This document shows positions 38,144 to 48,401 of a stretch of DNA of 64,000 nt, one piece after another. Location of the stretch: positions 1 to 64,000 of the forward strand of contig QCCF01000001.1 of NCBI GenBank assembly GCA_003281365.1, given 5' to 3'. The notes below the pieces were generated by a model. It was not told where the DNA came from, ran no database searches, and worked only from the letters and a program-made list of their open reading frames with translations. Within the stretch, counting starts at the first letter, position 1; every line of letters begins with the position of its first letter. A program made the position numbers and the translations under genes. Origin of the DNA: Prochlorococcus sp. AG-347-K18. Lineage in GTDB: Bacteria; Cyanobacteriota; Cyanobacteriia; PCC-6307; Cyanobiaceae.

Positions 38144-38803
38144 ATGCCTAATATTGAATATGAATTAAATGAGAAAATTCATGCGATTATTATTAACCCT
38201 TATCTATCATGGGAAGATTTCTGTTTGAATTGCGATTTAATAAGAAAATATAATATCAAAAATATTTCTACTTCACTAAATTATTTAACTGATCTTAAGA
38301 ACTGTTTGGGTAATTATAGTGCGGATATAAACGCACTTATTTCTTACCCTTTAGCAGATTTACCAGTTTCATTTATTGAACAATTAGTTTGTTTTGCAAA
38401 AGATAAGGGTGCAAAAGGGATTGAATATATCCCAAACTTTATCAATTTATCCAAAAGAAATTTAGAAAATTTCGCTGCTGAAATTGAGCATGTTAAATTA
38501 TCTGGATTACCAGTTTCAATAATCATAAATAAATCAAAACTACAAGAAGAAGTTTTTATTAATGCGATAGAAATATGTTTGGAATTAGGAATAAAAAATT
38601 TTCAATTCGGGGACGGGTTTGGGTCTCCTCTTGCATCTGATGATATCGCCGAAATACTAAAAATAACAGGCTCTCAGAATCAAATCAAAGTTGTAGGTGG
38701 CATAAAAAAACTGACGCAAGTAATTGATTTGTTTGATATTGGAATTAGTTGCGTGGGAACTTCCAATTATTGTGAAATTTTTGAAGAAGTTAACGTAATT
38801 TAA
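38144..38803 (+). CDS. DeoC-like protein with degenerate active site
   Basis: A 219-residue TIM-barrel protein aligning with deoxyribose-phosphate aldolase over the whole length. The family VKTSTG motif with the Schiff-base lysine reads NFQFGDGFGSP, so that lysine appears lost; the region normally holding the catalytic aspartate reads GIEYIPNF. The second lysine and phosphate loop remain (IKVVGGIKK, CVGTSNY). It probably lacks aldolase activity. It lies tightly between hpf (7 bases) and recO (adjacent), suggesting an operon. Confidence 0.75.
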   Translation: MPNIEYELNEKIHAIIINPYLSWEDFCLNCDLIRKYNIKNISTSLNYLTDLKNCLGNYSADINALISYPLADLPVSFIEQLVCFAKDKGAKGIEYIPNFINLSKRNLENFAAEIEHVKLSGLPVSIIINKSKLQEEVFINAIEICLELGIKNFQFGDGFGSPLASDDIAEILKITGSQNQIKVVGGIKKLTQVIDLFDIGISCVGTSNYCEIFEEVNVI

Positions 38804-39589
38804 ATGTCTGGTTCTGGTGAGTGCAGACTAGAGGGTCTCTGTATTAAAGCTTCTCCATTAGGCGAGAATGATAGATTAATAACTATTCTTACTGATGCGC
38901 AGGGGATTGTTCGATTAGCGGTACCTGGTGCGAGACGTCCTAAGAGTAGTCTTGCCGCAGCTACTCCATTAACATATTTAAGTCTGCAAATTTTTGGAAA
39001 AAGAAATCTTAAATCTGTACGTCAAATTAAAATATTAAAAAGCTATTCTGGTCTAGGGAAAAATATTGAATGTCTTGCAGCCGCGCAAGCAATAACTGAA
39101 TTAACTTTTTTATTAGTAGGTAATAATGATAAGCAACAAAACTATTTATCTTGCGTTCTTGCACATCTAGATAGGATTTATTTGTATGAAGAATCTAAAG
39201 AAGAAGATATTAAAATGCTCTCAATGAGTATTCAATCTTTAATCCATCTATTAGCCATTGGAGGTATAAATTTACCAATTCAGCATTGCTGTAAAACTGG
39301 AGAACCTATTATTCCGCCTTTAGGAAATTGGGAATGGAGTTGTTATTATTTGCCAAGTGAAGGGTTTTCATCAATAGAAGATCCTCAAAGTAATCTAAAA
39401 ATAAATGCATCTGAAGTTGCTCTATTACAAAGACTTCTTTTTCCCGAATTACCCATAAAATCTAATGGAGAGTTATTGGGACCTAAAAAAGTCTGGCTTA
39501 AAATATTATTTATTATTGAGACTTGGATTTCTGCTCAACTAGAGAAAGATCTATCTTCACTAAAAATGTTGAGAGAAATATATAGTTAA
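38804..39589 (+). CDS. recO: DNA repair protein RecO
   Basis: RecF-pathway mediator that helps load RecA. The N-terminal OB fold has LCIKASPLGENDRLITILT and GIVRLAVPGARRPKSSLAA; the helical C-terminal part includes the family CCKTGE segment. 261 residues. The ATG follows the DeoC-like stop directly, so translation is likely coupled. Confidence 0.92.
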   Translation: MSGSGECRLEGLCIKASPLGENDRLITILTDAQGIVRLAVPGARRPKSSLAAATPLTYLSLQIFGKRNLKSVRQIKILKSYSGLGKNIECLAAAQAITELTFLLVGNNDKQQNYLSCVLAHLDRIYLYEESKEEDIKMLSMSIQSLIHLLAIGGINLPIQHCCKTGEPIIPPLGNWEWSCYYLPSEGFSSIEDPQSNLKINASEVALLQRLLFPELPIKSNGELLGPKKVWLKILFIIETWISAQLEKDLSSLKMLREIYS

Positions 39590-39674
39590 GATTTTAATAA
39601 ATCATTAATAAATTTTAAAATTATGATCATGGCGGCTTTGACTGTTAACTTTATAAATAGCTAAATCAATTAAT

Positions 39675-40829
39675 GTGGTTCATATTGCCTGGTTGGGTAA
39701 AAAATCCCCTTTTTGTGGAAATGTAACTTACGGTAATACAACTACTAAGGAATTGAAGGCGAGAGGGCATAAAATTAGTTTTATTCATTTCGACAATCCC
39801 TCTAGATTAAATTCATCAAAACCATTATTTCTTGCAAATGATCCTGACGTAAGTCTTCCATATTTAATTAAGTCTCAAGTTTACACAATACCTTCGCCGA
39901 GAGCTGAAAAAGAGCTAAGGCTATCATTGGAAAGATTAAAACCTGACATAGTACATGCAAGTCTAACTTTATCTCCTTTAGACTTTAGACTTCCAGAGCT
40001 TTGTAATGAAATTAATGTTCCTCTTATAGGAACATTTCATCCAGCATTTGATGCAAAAAATAGAAATCTAACTGCGAGCACTCAACAATTAACGTATCAA
40101 CTTTATGCTCCCTCTTTAGCAAAGTTCGATAAAATAATTATTTTTTCTGAACCTCAAAAAAATGTCCTTGAGAAATTAGGAGTACCTAAAGAAAAATTAA
40201 TAATTATTCCAAACGGCGTTGACGAAAATATTTGGAAACCTTTTTGTGAAAAAAATAAAAAATACGATCAGGTAAAAAACAAACTTGGAAAAGAAAGAAT
40301 CTTTTTATATATGGGAAGGATTGCAAATGAGAAAAATATCGAGGCACTTTTACGTTCTTGGCGTCAAACAAAAACTCAAAATTGCAAATTAGTTATTGTT
40401 GGGGATGGGCCAATGAAGCCAATACTTGAAAATAGTTTTTCTAACCTTGGTAATGAGAAATTAATTTGGTGGGGTGCTGAATTAGATTTAGAAACTAGGA
40501 TAGCAATAATGCAAATAGCTGAGGTATTTTTCTTACCAAGCTTGGTAGAAGGTTTGTCATTATCACTTTTAGAGGCAATGTCTGCTGGCACTGCTTGTGT
40601 AGCTACAGATGCTGGAGCTGATGGTGAAGTTTTAGATAATGGAGCAGGGATAGTAATCTCAACTGATAATGTTTCAGCACAACTAAAAACTATAATTCCA
40701 ATTCTGGTAGAACACCCTTCATTTACAAAAGACCTTGGGAACAAAGCAAGAGATCGAGTAATTGAAAAATACACAATAACTAAAAATATCGATTCACTTG
40801 AGAGGGTTTATATTGAATTACAAGGGTAA
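39675..40829 (+). CDS. GT4-family glycosyltransferase
   Basis: Two-domain GT-B enzyme. The N-terminal part holds CGNVTYGNTTTKELKARGH and GTFHPAFDA; the C-terminal donor domain has the FLYMGRIANEKNIEALL, GDGPMKP and PSLVEGLSLSLLEAMSAGT motifs (E-x7-E). 384 residues with a GTG start one base off an out-of-frame ATG. A lipid, polysaccharide or sulfolipid role is possible; the acceptor cannot be read from the sequence. It is convergent with proC. Confidence 0.9.
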   Translation: MVHIAWLGKKSPFCGNVTYGNTTTKELKARGHKISFIHFDNPSRLNSSKPLFLANDPDVSLPYLIKSQVYTIPSPRAEKELRLSLERLKPDIVHASLTLSPLDFRLPELCNEINVPLIGTFHPAFDAKNRNLTASTQQLTYQLYAPSLAKFDKIIIFSEPQKNVLEKLGVPKEKLIIIPNGVDENIWKPFCEKNKKYDQVKNKLGKERIFLYMGRIANEKNIEALLRSWRQTKTQNCKLVIVGDGPMKPILENSFSNLGNEKLIWWGAELDLETRIAIMQIAEVFFLPSLVEGLSLSLLEAMSAGTACVATDAGADGEVLDNGAGIVISTDNVSAQLKTIIPILVEHPSFTKDLGNKARDRVIEKYTITKNIDSLERVYIELQG

Positions 40830-40838
40830 TTTCAGAAA

Positions 40839-41651
40839 CTAACCAAACTCTTTACTTCGATTACTAGCTGCAACTATTGATTCAATTAATGCTGATCTTA
40901 TACTCTTTTTTTCTAATACCCTTAAGGCAGAAATAGTAGTTCCACCTGGAGATGTTACCAAATTTTTAAGCTCAGAAGTAGTTAGTTTATTTTCTTTTAT
41001 CAAGCTGATAGTTCCAATTATCATTTCCATTACAAGTTCTTCTGACATTTTTTTTGGTAATCCACCGCTCAAACCACCATCACTTAATGCTTCAATAATT
41101 AATGCAATAATTGCGGGCGCTGATGAAGTTAACGCTAAAAATATATCAAGGTAATCTTCAGTAAATTCATATACCTTACTAGAATTTTCAAATAATTTTT
41201 TTGTAACTTGTTTCTGATCTTTTGTAATTTTCTCACCCCAAGAAATTCCCGTTAAACCTTTTCCAACAGTTATTGGAATATTAGTAACAACTCTCACACA
41301 TGTATGCTTAGGAAATTTTTGAGCAAGTTTATTTAATGAGACTCCCGCAAGAATTGAAACTAATAAATTGTCTTTGATTTTTACATTATCAGTTTCAATT
41401 ATATCTTTAAAATGCTGCGGTTTAACCGAGAGGAGCTTAACTTGACAATCCCAAATTATTTTTGAGTCCTTAGAACCAGATTCATAGACATTTATTTTAT
41501 GTTTGTAATTTTTTTTTATATTTTCTAAACTTTTTTCTGATTTTACAACGCAATAAACATTCTCTGGTTGGATTAAATTTTTATCTAATAAAGGAGTTAT
41601 TATAGCCTTTGCAATATTTCCAAAACCAATTATCGCAATTTTATCAGTCAC
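40839..41651 (-). CDS. proC: Pyrroline-5-carboxylate reductase (ProC)
   Basis: Last step of proline synthesis. NADP-binding IAIIGFGNIAKAIITPL at the N-terminus; C-terminal signature VTSPGGTTISALRVLE with the substrate-binding threonines. 270 residues. It follows sepF by 7 bases, a neighbourhood (pipY-sepF-proC) common in cyanobacteria and Gram-positives. Confidence 0.96.
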   Translation of the reverse strand: MTDKIAIIGFGNIAKAIITPLLDKNLIQPENVYCVVKSEKSLENIKKNYKHKINVYESGSKDSKIIWDCQVKLLSVKPQHFKDIIETDNVKIKDNLLVSILAGVSLNKLAQKFPKHTCVRVVTNIPITVGKGLTGISWGEKITKDQKQVTKKLFENSSKVYEFTEDYLDIFLALTSSAPAIIALIIEALSDGGLSGGLPKKMSEELVMEMIIGTISLIKENKLTTSELKNLVTSPGGTTISALRVLEKKSIRSALIESIVAASNRSKEFG

Positions 41652-41658
41652 AGATTAA

Positions 41659-42234
41659 TCATGAATAAGCACCTATTTTAGAATTACCCCATGCTGGTTC
41701 TGGAGCAGTATTATTTCCCATACTATATTGTGGAGCACTTTTTGTGGTTTCATTTGAGGGCGAAGCTTCCTCTGAGAAAGAACTAGTTACATTTACACAA
41801 CTTGGTGCAAACAGAAAGATGCTTTCACCTACTCTCTCTTGATGCCCATCAATTGCGTATGTCCCACCTGCAATAAAGTCAACTGCTCTTTGAGCCTGGT
41901 CAGGATCCATCATTGTTAAATTAAGAATTACAGTTTTTCTCTCTCTTAAAGCTTGTATAGCTTGGGGCATCTCATCGAAACTTCTTGGTTCCATTAAGCT
42001 TACTTCAGAGGATGAATTAGAGATCCCAGGCATACCAACAACTTTTGACGACCTGCTGTTATTCATGAATTCGAATGGATTTGCATTAGCAAGAGCATTT
42101 TGGTTCCTTTGATTTTGTTTTAAATCATTAAAATCATTTAATTCATCCCCTGATGGATATTCAAACTCTTCAAAATCATCATCGAGATACTCATCCCCTG
42201 CAACAACTGCCTTTAATCTAGAAAAAAGTGACAC
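41659..42234 (-). CDS. sepF: Cell division protein SepF
   Basis: FtsZ-binding membrane anchor of the Z ring. The N-terminal 20 residues can form the amphipathic membrane helix; an acidic, asparagine-rich linker follows. The conserved core [20 protein letters not shown] to [17 protein letters not shown] is diagnostic. 191 residues. It lies downstream of pipY across a 147-base gap. Confidence 0.96.
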   Translation of the reverse strand: MSLFSRLKAVVAGDEYLDDDFEEFEYPSGDELNDFNDLKQNQRNQNALANANPFEFMNNSRSSKVVGMPGISNSSSEVSLMEPRSFDEMPQAIQALRERKTVILNLTMMDPDQAQRAVDFIAGGTYAIDGHQERVGESIFLFAPSCVNVTSSFSEEASPSNETTKSAPQYSMGNNTAPEPAWGNSKIGAYS

Positions 42235-42381
42235 CTTTTAAATCCTCATAAAATTGATTACTAAGGTATGAAAACCTTATGTAATAGATTCATTTTTAAA
42301 TGAATAAACTACCTATACTTAGATAACGTTACTTATACTTTACCGCAAGTTTATAGATAAGATTTTTAAAAAAATAACCAA

Positions 42382-43017
42382 TTAGAATCTATCTCCAAAA
42401 ATTAATGATCCTAATCTCAACCATGTTGATCCAGCATCAATAGCCTCTTCCCAATCCCCTGACATTCCCATTGAACAATCTGAAAGTTGAAGTGAATCCG
42501 CCAAAGCGCGACATTTTTGAAATAATTCAAAATTTTCCTTGGAGCTTAGCCCTTTAGGATTAATAGTCATTAATCCAGTTAATTTGATATTTTTCAATTC
42601 TTGAATTTCGCTCCATTTCGTTATCAAAAGTTCAGGATTAAAACCGCCTTTAGAAGGGTCTTCACTGAATTTAACTTGCAGCATTATTAAAGGATTTTTC
42701 TTCTCTTCACATGAAATATCAGAAATTCTTTGTAACTTTTCAAATGAATCTACTGAATGAATGTATTTAAAATTTTTAACTATCTTTCTGATCTTATTAC
42801 TTTGAATTCTTCCTATAAAGTGCCATTTTATATCTTTAAGGTCTTTCAATATTATTTGCTTCTCAAAAGCCTCTTGAAACTTACTCTCACCAAAATCATT
42901 TTGACCTACATTTTGAATGGTCTTGATTTCTTGACTTTTAAATCCTTTACTTACGGCAAGAATATTTACATTTGATGGTATTTTATTTTTAATTTTTAAA
43001 TAATTTGCAGGGTTCAC
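42382..43017 (-). CDS. pipY: PLP homeostasis protein PipY (YggS/PROSC family)
   Basis: A single-domain PLP-binding barrel of the COG0325 family. The PLP lysine is in ILAVSKGFKSQEI; HFIGRIQSNKIRKI and MGMSGDWEEAIDAGSTWLRLG are family motifs. 211 residues with a GTG start. It sits 3 bases after pipX, the conserved cyanobacterial pipX-pipY pair, linking cofactor balance with nitrogen signalling. Confidence 0.96.
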   Translation of the reverse strand: MNPANYLKIKNKIPSNVNILAVSKGFKSQEIKTIQNVGQNDFGESKFQEAFEKQIILKDLKDIKWHFIGRIQSNKIRKIVKNFKYIHSVDSFEKLQRISDISCEEKKNPLIMLQVKFSEDPSKGGFNPELLITKWSEIQELKNIKLTGLMTINPKGLSSKENFELFQKCRALADSLQLSDCSMGMSGDWEEAIDAGSTWLRLGSLIFGDRF

Positions 43018-43020
43018 CTT

Positions 43021-43287
43021 TTATAAGAAAGTTTGTGTAAATAAGTTCTCCCATTTAGATAAATCCTCAGATCCTCTTCTTCTTGCCTTTTGAAGGTTTA
43101 ATTCGGCCTGATTGCGGGCATCTAAATATGGTATAACTTCAAAAAAAACTTCTCTCTGTCTAACTTCAACCAAAAAAAACATTTTTTGTGCATATAAAGT
43201 CGCATAAATATCTCTTCCATCATTTCCTGGAGAGACTTGGTACAACATTCCAAATGTTGGATGGTTTAAATAACGCTCGGAACTCAA
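43021..43287 (-). CDS. pipX: PipX, PII-interacting NtcA coactivator
   Basis: An 88-residue protein with the Tudor-like N-terminal domain (YLNHPTFGMLYQVSPG, then ATLYAQKMFFLVEVR) and two C-terminal helices (RNQAELNLQKARRRG). PipX swaps between the PII protein and NtcA according to 2-oxoglutarate and ADP/ATP, tuning NtcA targets. An NtcA-type site is seen elsewhere in this window (21290). Confidence 0.97.
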   Translation of the reverse strand: MSSERYLNHPTFGMLYQVSPGNDGRDIYATLYAQKMFFLVEVRQREVFFEVIPYLDARNQAELNLQKARRRGSEDLSKWENLFTQTFL

Positions 43288-43305
43288 ACTTAATTTTTGT
43301 GTTAT

Positions 43306-44220
43306 TTATAATGCACCATACAGTTTTCTAAGAAAAATTGCTATGCAAATAAAACATATCGATAATGTATTAACAATTACATTGAAAGATTTATAAGGAT
43401 AAGAAGTTCTAAATCTATTTGTTTTTATAATAATTTCTTTCTTTGATAGCAAAGATTCTGCCCCTTGATCAATTCTCAGAAATATATTTTGAAACAACCT
43501 TTCCACCAAAATTAATAAGACATTGAAGGATTTTTTAAATCCTAAATTTCTAAAATTTATTGACCTAACTGAAACAGATTTAATTATATTTTGAAATTCC
43601 TCCTGAACCAGAGGAATAAAGCGTAATGCAATTAATAACTGAAAAAGCCACTTATTAATTGGTAATCCAATTTTTCTTAATGGATGCAAAAACCAACTCA
43701 ATCCCCATACAATGTCTTCTTGTAATGTAGTTAAAAGCATCAAATTAACGCTATGAATGACAGTAAATATTAAAGTCGAGGTTTTTATTCCTAGTTCAAG
43801 GGCTTTCCTTGATAAGTTATAGGGACCAAAATTTATAAACCATATCTTCAGCGAAGGAATTTGCAAAATATTCCATTTTTTGTAGCTTTCTAGTACTACT
43901 TGCAGCTCGTTGGGATTTCTTAAGTTGCCATCAAGAGACTGAATATCAGAAGAAGCAAGTATTGATATAAATCCAATTAATAGCGATAAACATGAGAGTA
44001 AAAATAATGATCGCCACCATACTCTTGATGGCAATAAACTTAAAAAAGTAATTAATAATAAAAAACCAACTAAACTCAATCTCCATATTGGACCTGCCCA
44101 AATTGGACTGATTAAAAATATCATTACAATAATTATTTTTAATCTGCTATCTATAATTCTTAGCCAACTTCTATTGCCATAAACATATTGACCAACAGAA
44201 AATTTGGTTAGTAAATTCAT
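43306..44220 (-). CDS. EcfT/CbiQ-type transmembrane protein
   Basis: A 304-residue membrane protein with about six helices. The cytoplasmic coupling region around VQEEFQNIIKSVSVRSINFRN resembles the two-motif EcfT segment that contacts ECF ATPases. ECF transporters import vitamins or metals; the substrate component is not nearby. Its ATG overlaps the der stop (TAATG), so translation is coupled. Confidence 0.85.
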   Translation of the reverse strand: MNLLTKFSVGQYVYGNRSWLRIIDSRLKIIIVMIFLISPIWAGPIWRLSLVGFLLLITFLSLLPSRVWWRSLFLLSCLSLLIGFISILASSDIQSLDGNLRNPNELQVVLESYKKWNILQIPSLKIWFINFGPYNLSRKALELGIKTSTLIFTVIHSVNLMLLTTLQEDIVWGLSWFLHPLRKIGLPINKWLFQLLIALRFIPLVQEEFQNIIKSVSVRSINFRNLGFKKSFNVLLILVERLFQNIFLRIDQGAESLLSKKEIIIKTNRFRTSYPYKSFNVIVNTLSICFICIAIFLRKLYGAL

Positions 44221-45593
44221 TAATCTTTTTGAATTAGCTCAATATTTTCCCTTTCGACTTCTTTATTTAATGCTCTTTGCTGTTTTCCTCTCCAAAGTAA
44301 AATGAGGGGCGTGCCTTCAAAGCCTAAATTTACTCTAATTTGTTTTTCAATATATCTTCTATAAGTTATTCCGAATAATTTAGGGTCATTTACAAAAAGA
44401 GTAAAAGTGGGAGGTTTGTTCTTTACTTGAGTACCGTAATAAAGCCTACCTTGCTTGCCGCTTCTCTTCGTTGGAGGACTTTTCCAACTGATTGATTCTT
44501 TTAGTACTTCATTTACTACAGATGTTGTAACTCTTCTTCTATGTTGATTTACAGCATTAAGAGCATGCTCAAAAATATTATCAACTCTTTGACCAGTTAG
44601 GGCAGATATAAAAATCATTTTTGACCAGTGTAAAAAATAAAGTTTAGATCTAAGTTCTTTTTCTACTTGATAAATTGTTGAACTATTTTTTTCTACAAGA
44701 TCCCATTTATTAACAACAATTATACAAGCTCTACCTTGTTCTTCTATACGCCCAGCCAGCTTCTGGTCTTGATCAGTTACTCCATCTACAGCATCTATAA
44801 CTAAAACACAAACATCACTTCTATCTATAGATTTAAAAGCCCTATTAATACCAAAGAATTCAGTGCCATATTTAACATTTTTCTTTCTTCTAATCCCTGC
44901 AGTATCAATAATTTTCCAATGATTATCACCTTTTTTAATAAGCGTATCTATTGAATCAGTTGTAGTTCCACTAATATCACTAACTATTGCTCTTTTTTCT
45001 CCACAGATTGAATTTAACAAACTAGATTTACCAACATTAGGCCTACCAATAATTGACATCATGATCTTTTCTTCGTCATCCTGAATTTTATTTTCAGGAA
45101 GTTGGCCAATAACGAGATCTAAAAGATCTCCAGTACCTGAACCATGAATAGCTGAAACAGGATTAGGTTCGCCCAATCCTAATTTCCAGAACTCTGAAGC
45201 TAGGGATATTCCTAAAGTAGTCGATTCGCATTTATTAACAGCAACAATTGTTTTGCAGCTTGAGTTTCTTAACCATTTTGCTATTGATAAATCACCATCA
45301 GTAACTCCTTGATTTCCATCTACCACCAGTAAAGCAAGTGAAGCCTCTTCTAGAGCCAAGAAGACTTGTGTCCTTATTTCTGGGAGAAATTCACTATCGT
45401 CATCAAAAACCAAACCTCCAGTATCAACTATTTGAAATTCCTTACCTCCCCATGAAGCATTTTGATAAGTTCTATCTCTTGTAACACCAGGCTTATCAAA
45501 TACTATTGCATCATTACTTTGGCAAAGACGATTTACTAAGGTAGATTTCCCAACGTTCGGCCTTCCGATAATAGCTATTGTAGGAAGAATCAA
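44220..45593 (-). CDS. der: GTPase Der (EngA)
   Basis: Essential double-GTPase of 50S ribosome assembly. Two G domains: [15 protein letters not shown] with DTGGL, and [15 protein letters not shown] with [12 protein letters not shown]. The C-terminal KH-like domain ends with [15 protein letters not shown]. 457 residues, normal. Confidence 0.98.
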   Translation of the reverse strand: MILPTIAIIGRPNVGKSTLVNRLCQSNDAIVFDKPGVTRDRTYQNASWGGKEFQIVDTGGLVFDDDSEFLPEIRTQVFLALEEASLALLVVDGNQGVTDGDLSIAKWLRNSSCKTIVAVNKCESTTLGISLASEFWKLGLGEPNPVSAIHGSGTGDLLDLVIGQLPENKIQDDEEKIMMSIIGRPNVGKSSLLNSICGEKRAIVSDISGTTTDSIDTLIKKGDNHWKIIDTAGIRRKKNVKYGTEFFGINRAFKSIDRSDVCVLVIDAVDGVTDQDQKLAGRIEEQGRACIIVVNKWDLVEKNSSTIYQVEKELRSKLYFLHWSKMIFISALTGQRVDNIFEHALNAVNQHRRRVTTSVVNEVLKESISWKSPPTKRSGKQGRLYYGTQVKNKPPTFTLFVNDPKLFGITYRRYIEKQIRVNLGFEGTPLILLWRGKQQRALNKEVERENIELIQKD

Positions 45594-45667
45594 TTCTTCT
45601 CTCCAAAGAAAGTAGTATCCATTACAACTATAACTTTAATAGAGTCATTTACCTTATTCAAAAAAAC

Positions 45668-46153
45668 TTATTTAATTTCTGGATCGCCAAAATGTCCTTT
45701 AACTGGATTTGCCGGTTGTGAACTTGGACTTGGCATTAATCCATTATCTTCTGAAAAACAATCATTTTCAATCGCCCAATAAATTAACCAATTTACTGCC
45801 GTCGCTCTTCTAGTTCTTCTTGGATAGAGTTCATTAATCTTATAACCTTTAAAATTAAGAAAATTTTTCAATCCCTGTTTATATTCTTTTGGAATTGATC
45901 GAGTCAAATGTACTGAGGCTGGTCGCTCTGAAATGATTTGAGGAGCTTTTTCAAATTTTTCTGACCAATAAGAAGGAGTTAATGCGCTATAGACCCAATC
46001 ATTTATAGATAGTTCTTTAGTATAAAAAAGTCTTTCCCAAACTAATTCACAAACAAATACATCACTAACCTTATCTTCAAGAATAAGAAATAATAGTTTT
46101 TTACATATTGACCATGTAAATTGATTTTCAACTAATTTTTCTTTTTTATACAT
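45668..46153 (-). CDS. DUF1823 cyanobacterial conserved protein
   Basis: A 161-residue protein rich in Trp/Tyr/Lys. Blocks VFVCELVWERLFYTKE, ALTPSYWSEKFEKAPQIISE and LYPRRTRRATAVNWLIYW fit DUF1823, found in cyanobacteria and plastid-bearing organisms, function unknown. The start overlaps the cobI stop by one base (TAATG). Confidence 0.82.
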   Translation of the reverse strand: MYKKEKLVENQFTWSICKKLLFLILEDKVSDVFVCELVWERLFYTKELSINDWVYSALTPSYWSEKFEKAPQIISERPASVHLTRSIPKEYKQGLKNFLNFKGYKINELYPRRTRRATAVNWLIYWAIENDCFSEDNGLMPSPSSQPANPVKGHFGDPEIK

Positions 46154-46908
46154 TAATCGAACCTTATCAAAATTAAAGAAAAATAAGGCATAAATTCCTT
46201 TTTATATTGTGATGCATATTGAATAATTTGATCAGGCATCCCAACACTTAAAGCTATTAATGTTGTATTGATGATATCCTCTTTTTTCAAAATTTCCCTG
46301 ACTAAATTCCATCTTTTGCCAACTTTCATAATGGCCAATACCGTTCTATTTGCCTTACTTTCCCTAATTAGGGTTGTTAATTCAGATTCTGAAGAAGAGC
46401 ATTCTTTGATGATCAATGTCTCGCCTTTTTTTACCAAATCAAAATCATTCAAAGCTGCTGCTGCTGAAATAGAGGAAATACCAGGTATGGTTTTGGTAAT
46501 TATTTCAGCATGATTATTTTTTATTAACCTCAAGATATTAGAAGAACTTGCAAATAGTGAAGTATCTCCAAGACAAAGTAAAACAACTGATTCGCCATTT
46601 TGTATAAATTTCACAATTTTTTCTACAGCATTAGACCATATTTCATCTGGATCAAAATCCTTCCTAGCCATTGGAAAGATGATAGGGATATTTTTTTTAA
46701 ATTTGGTGTATTTCTTGACTATTTCCGCAGCAAAACTCTTTTTATTATCATCTGATATTGGGAAAACTATAACTTTCGCTTTTTTTATTGCATCCACAGC
46801 AGCAATTGTTAAAAGCGATGGATCTCCAGGGCCTACACCAACGATGGTGAATGTTGGCAAATCAGTTTTATATGGATTAAGTAAACTTAAGAACTTTTTT
46901 ATTATCAT
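46153..46908 (-). CDS. cobI: Precorrin-2 C20-methyltransferase (CobI/CbiL)
   Basis: SAM-dependent tetrapyrrole methyltransferase of the cobalamin pathway. The N-terminal FTIVGVGPGDPSLLTIAAV and the second glycine loop VVLLCLGDTSLFASSSNI define the family; PGISSISAAAAL follows. The longest frame begins at 46977 inside miaE; the ATG at 46908 (251 residues), 17 bases past the miaE stop, is preferred. Confidence 0.92.
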   Translation of the reverse strand: MIIKKFLSLLNPYKTDLPTFTIVGVGPGDPSLLTIAAVDAIKKAKVIVFPISDDNKKSFAAEIVKKYTKFKKNIPIIFPMARKDFDPDEIWSNAVEKIVKFIQNGESVVLLCLGDTSLFASSSNILRLIKNNHAEIITKTIPGISSISAAAALNDFDLVKKGETLIIKECSSSESELTTLIRESKANRTVLAIMKVGKRWNLVREILKKEDIINTTLIALSVGMPDQIIQYASQYKKEFMPYFSLILIRFD

Positions 46909-46924
46909 TTTTATTTTATTAACT

Positions 46925-47533
46925 TTAGCTATGTACCCTTGGCAATATAAAAGTTTCAGCCAGTATTGCTGACTCAATTTCAGACAATTCCTCTAACCTT
47001 CTCAAAGTTTGATTTTTAGAGAATTTTGTTTGCGCTAGTTTCCAATAAACCCCAAAATGTCTTGCCTCACTCTCAAGCAGAGACTCATAAAGGGATTTAA
47101 ACGATTTATCTTCAGAATTCAGCGCAAGCAAGCTTAACCTTTCATGACTTCTTGCTTCAATAAGTCCTGCTATTAAGAAACTATCAAGCATTCTATTGGG
47201 CTCTTCCTTTCTTATATTCTTGGACAATTCAGCACCATATGGAGGCGGTTTTAAGGATTCAAGAGAATGTCCAAGATCCTTTAAAAAATAAAGTATTTTT
47301 TCAAAATGCTCTAACTCTTCTCTTGCAATTGGACTTAGAACTTCTGCAAGATTTGGTTCTGATGGATATCTAAACATCAATTGAATAGCTACTCCTGCTG
47401 CTTTTCTTTCACAATGAGCATGGTCAATAAGAATATCTATTGGATTAGATAATGCGAGTTTAATCCACTCATCTGAGGTAAATGACGATAAATATTTAAT
47501 ATGAGAAGTGGGCCTTTTAAAATCAACTAGCAT
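46925..47533 (-). CDS. miaE: tRNA-(ms2io6A)-hydroxylase (MiaE)
   Basis: Ferritin-like diiron enzyme that hydroxylates the isopentenyl side chain at tRNA position 37. Iron-ligand helices include LSPIAREELEHFEKIL and LLESEARHFGVYWKLA, with AHCERKAAGVAIQLMFRYP before them. 202 residues. Its ATG follows the aroQ stop directly. Confidence 0.92.
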   Translation of the reverse strand: MLVDFKRPTSHIKYLSSFTSDEWIKLALSNPIDILIDHAHCERKAAGVAIQLMFRYPSEPNLAEVLSPIAREELEHFEKILYFLKDLGHSLESLKPPPYGAELSKNIRKEEPNRMLDSFLIAGLIEARSHERLSLLALNSEDKSFKSLYESLLESEARHFGVYWKLAQTKFSKNQTLRRLEELSEIESAILAETFILPRVHS

Positions 47534-47980
47534 TTAATTTTTACTACTTAAATATCCAATGATTCCTTCAAGAGCTAAGGAATAACTTGATATACCGAAT
47601 CCACTGATTATTCCTATAGCTTTATCTGTAAGAAAAGATTCTTTACGAAAATCTTCTCTACTAAAAATATTTGAAATATGTAACTCTACAAAGGGAATTT
47701 TTGATCCAATTAAAGCATCACGAATAGAAATAGAGGTATGAGTAAAAGCTCCAGCGTTTATAAGAATGCCTTGGATACTTTTTACAGAGTCTTGAATTTT
47801 ATCTACTATTTCTCCTTCGTGATTACTTTGAAAACATTCAAGATTAATACTTTTTCCCTTAGCAACTTTAGTTAAATCTTGCTCAATATCATTTAATGTT
47901 TTATTGCCATATATTTCAGGTTCTCTAGTCCCCAAAAGATTTAAATTTGGGCCATTTATCAATAGTATATTCATCATCAA
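47534..47980 (-). CDS. aroQ: 3-dehydroquinate dehydratase, type II (AroQ)
   Basis: Third step of the shikimate pathway. The N-terminal [22 protein letters not shown], the [13 protein letters not shown] loop, [16 protein letters not shown] and [14 protein letters not shown] are diagnostic of type II. 148 residues; the third methionine is the probable start. It leads a ten-gene minus-strand run ending in proC. Confidence 0.97.
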   Translation of the reverse strand: MMMNILLINGPNLNLLGTREPEIYGNKTLNDIEQDLTKVAKGKSINLECFQSNHEGEIVDKIQDSVKSIQGILINAGAFTHTSISIRDALIGSKIPFVELHISNIFSREDFRKESFLTDKAIGIISGFGISSYSLALEGIIGYLSSKN

Positions 47981-48075
47981 TAAAGTCTTTTCTATTAAAT
48001 GCTATCTAGAAAGAAACAAAAAAACCAAAACAATTTCACACAAAGTGACCATTAACTGATAAGTTCAAATAGTGG

Positions 48076-48157
48076 GGGTCGGTGCCCGAGTGGTTAAAGG
48101 GGGCGGACTGTAAATCCGCTGGCTCTGCCTACGTTGGTTCAAATCCAACCCGGCCCA
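48076..48157 (+). tRNA. trnY: tRNA-Tyr (GTA)
   Basis: An 82-base class II tRNA with a long variable arm. Acceptor GGGTCGG pairs with CCGGCCC (one G-U), discriminator A at 48157. Anticodon stem GCGGA/TCCGC encloses CTGTAAA with anticodon GTA. T arm GTTGG-TTCAAAT-CCAAC. No CCA is encoded. Confidence 0.97.
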
Positions 48158-48167
48158 CTTTAAAATT

Positions 48168-48239
<72 letters not shown>

Positions 48240-48401
48240 TAGGCCGAAAGCAATCTACCGCAAAGCTATTGTAGAATTAAGAATGAATAAATAAATTTAT
48301 AATCAATAACAAATTTCATAATTTAAAAATTTCTTGATTTCAATTAAAACTTACTTAAATTTCCCAAAACCTATCATAATAATCAAAATATACAAAAAAC
48401 C

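Noticed and set aside
40376-40774. A 132-codon frame antisense to the glycosyltransferase
   Set aside because: It mirrors the donor-binding domain on the opposite strand and lacks an independent start context.
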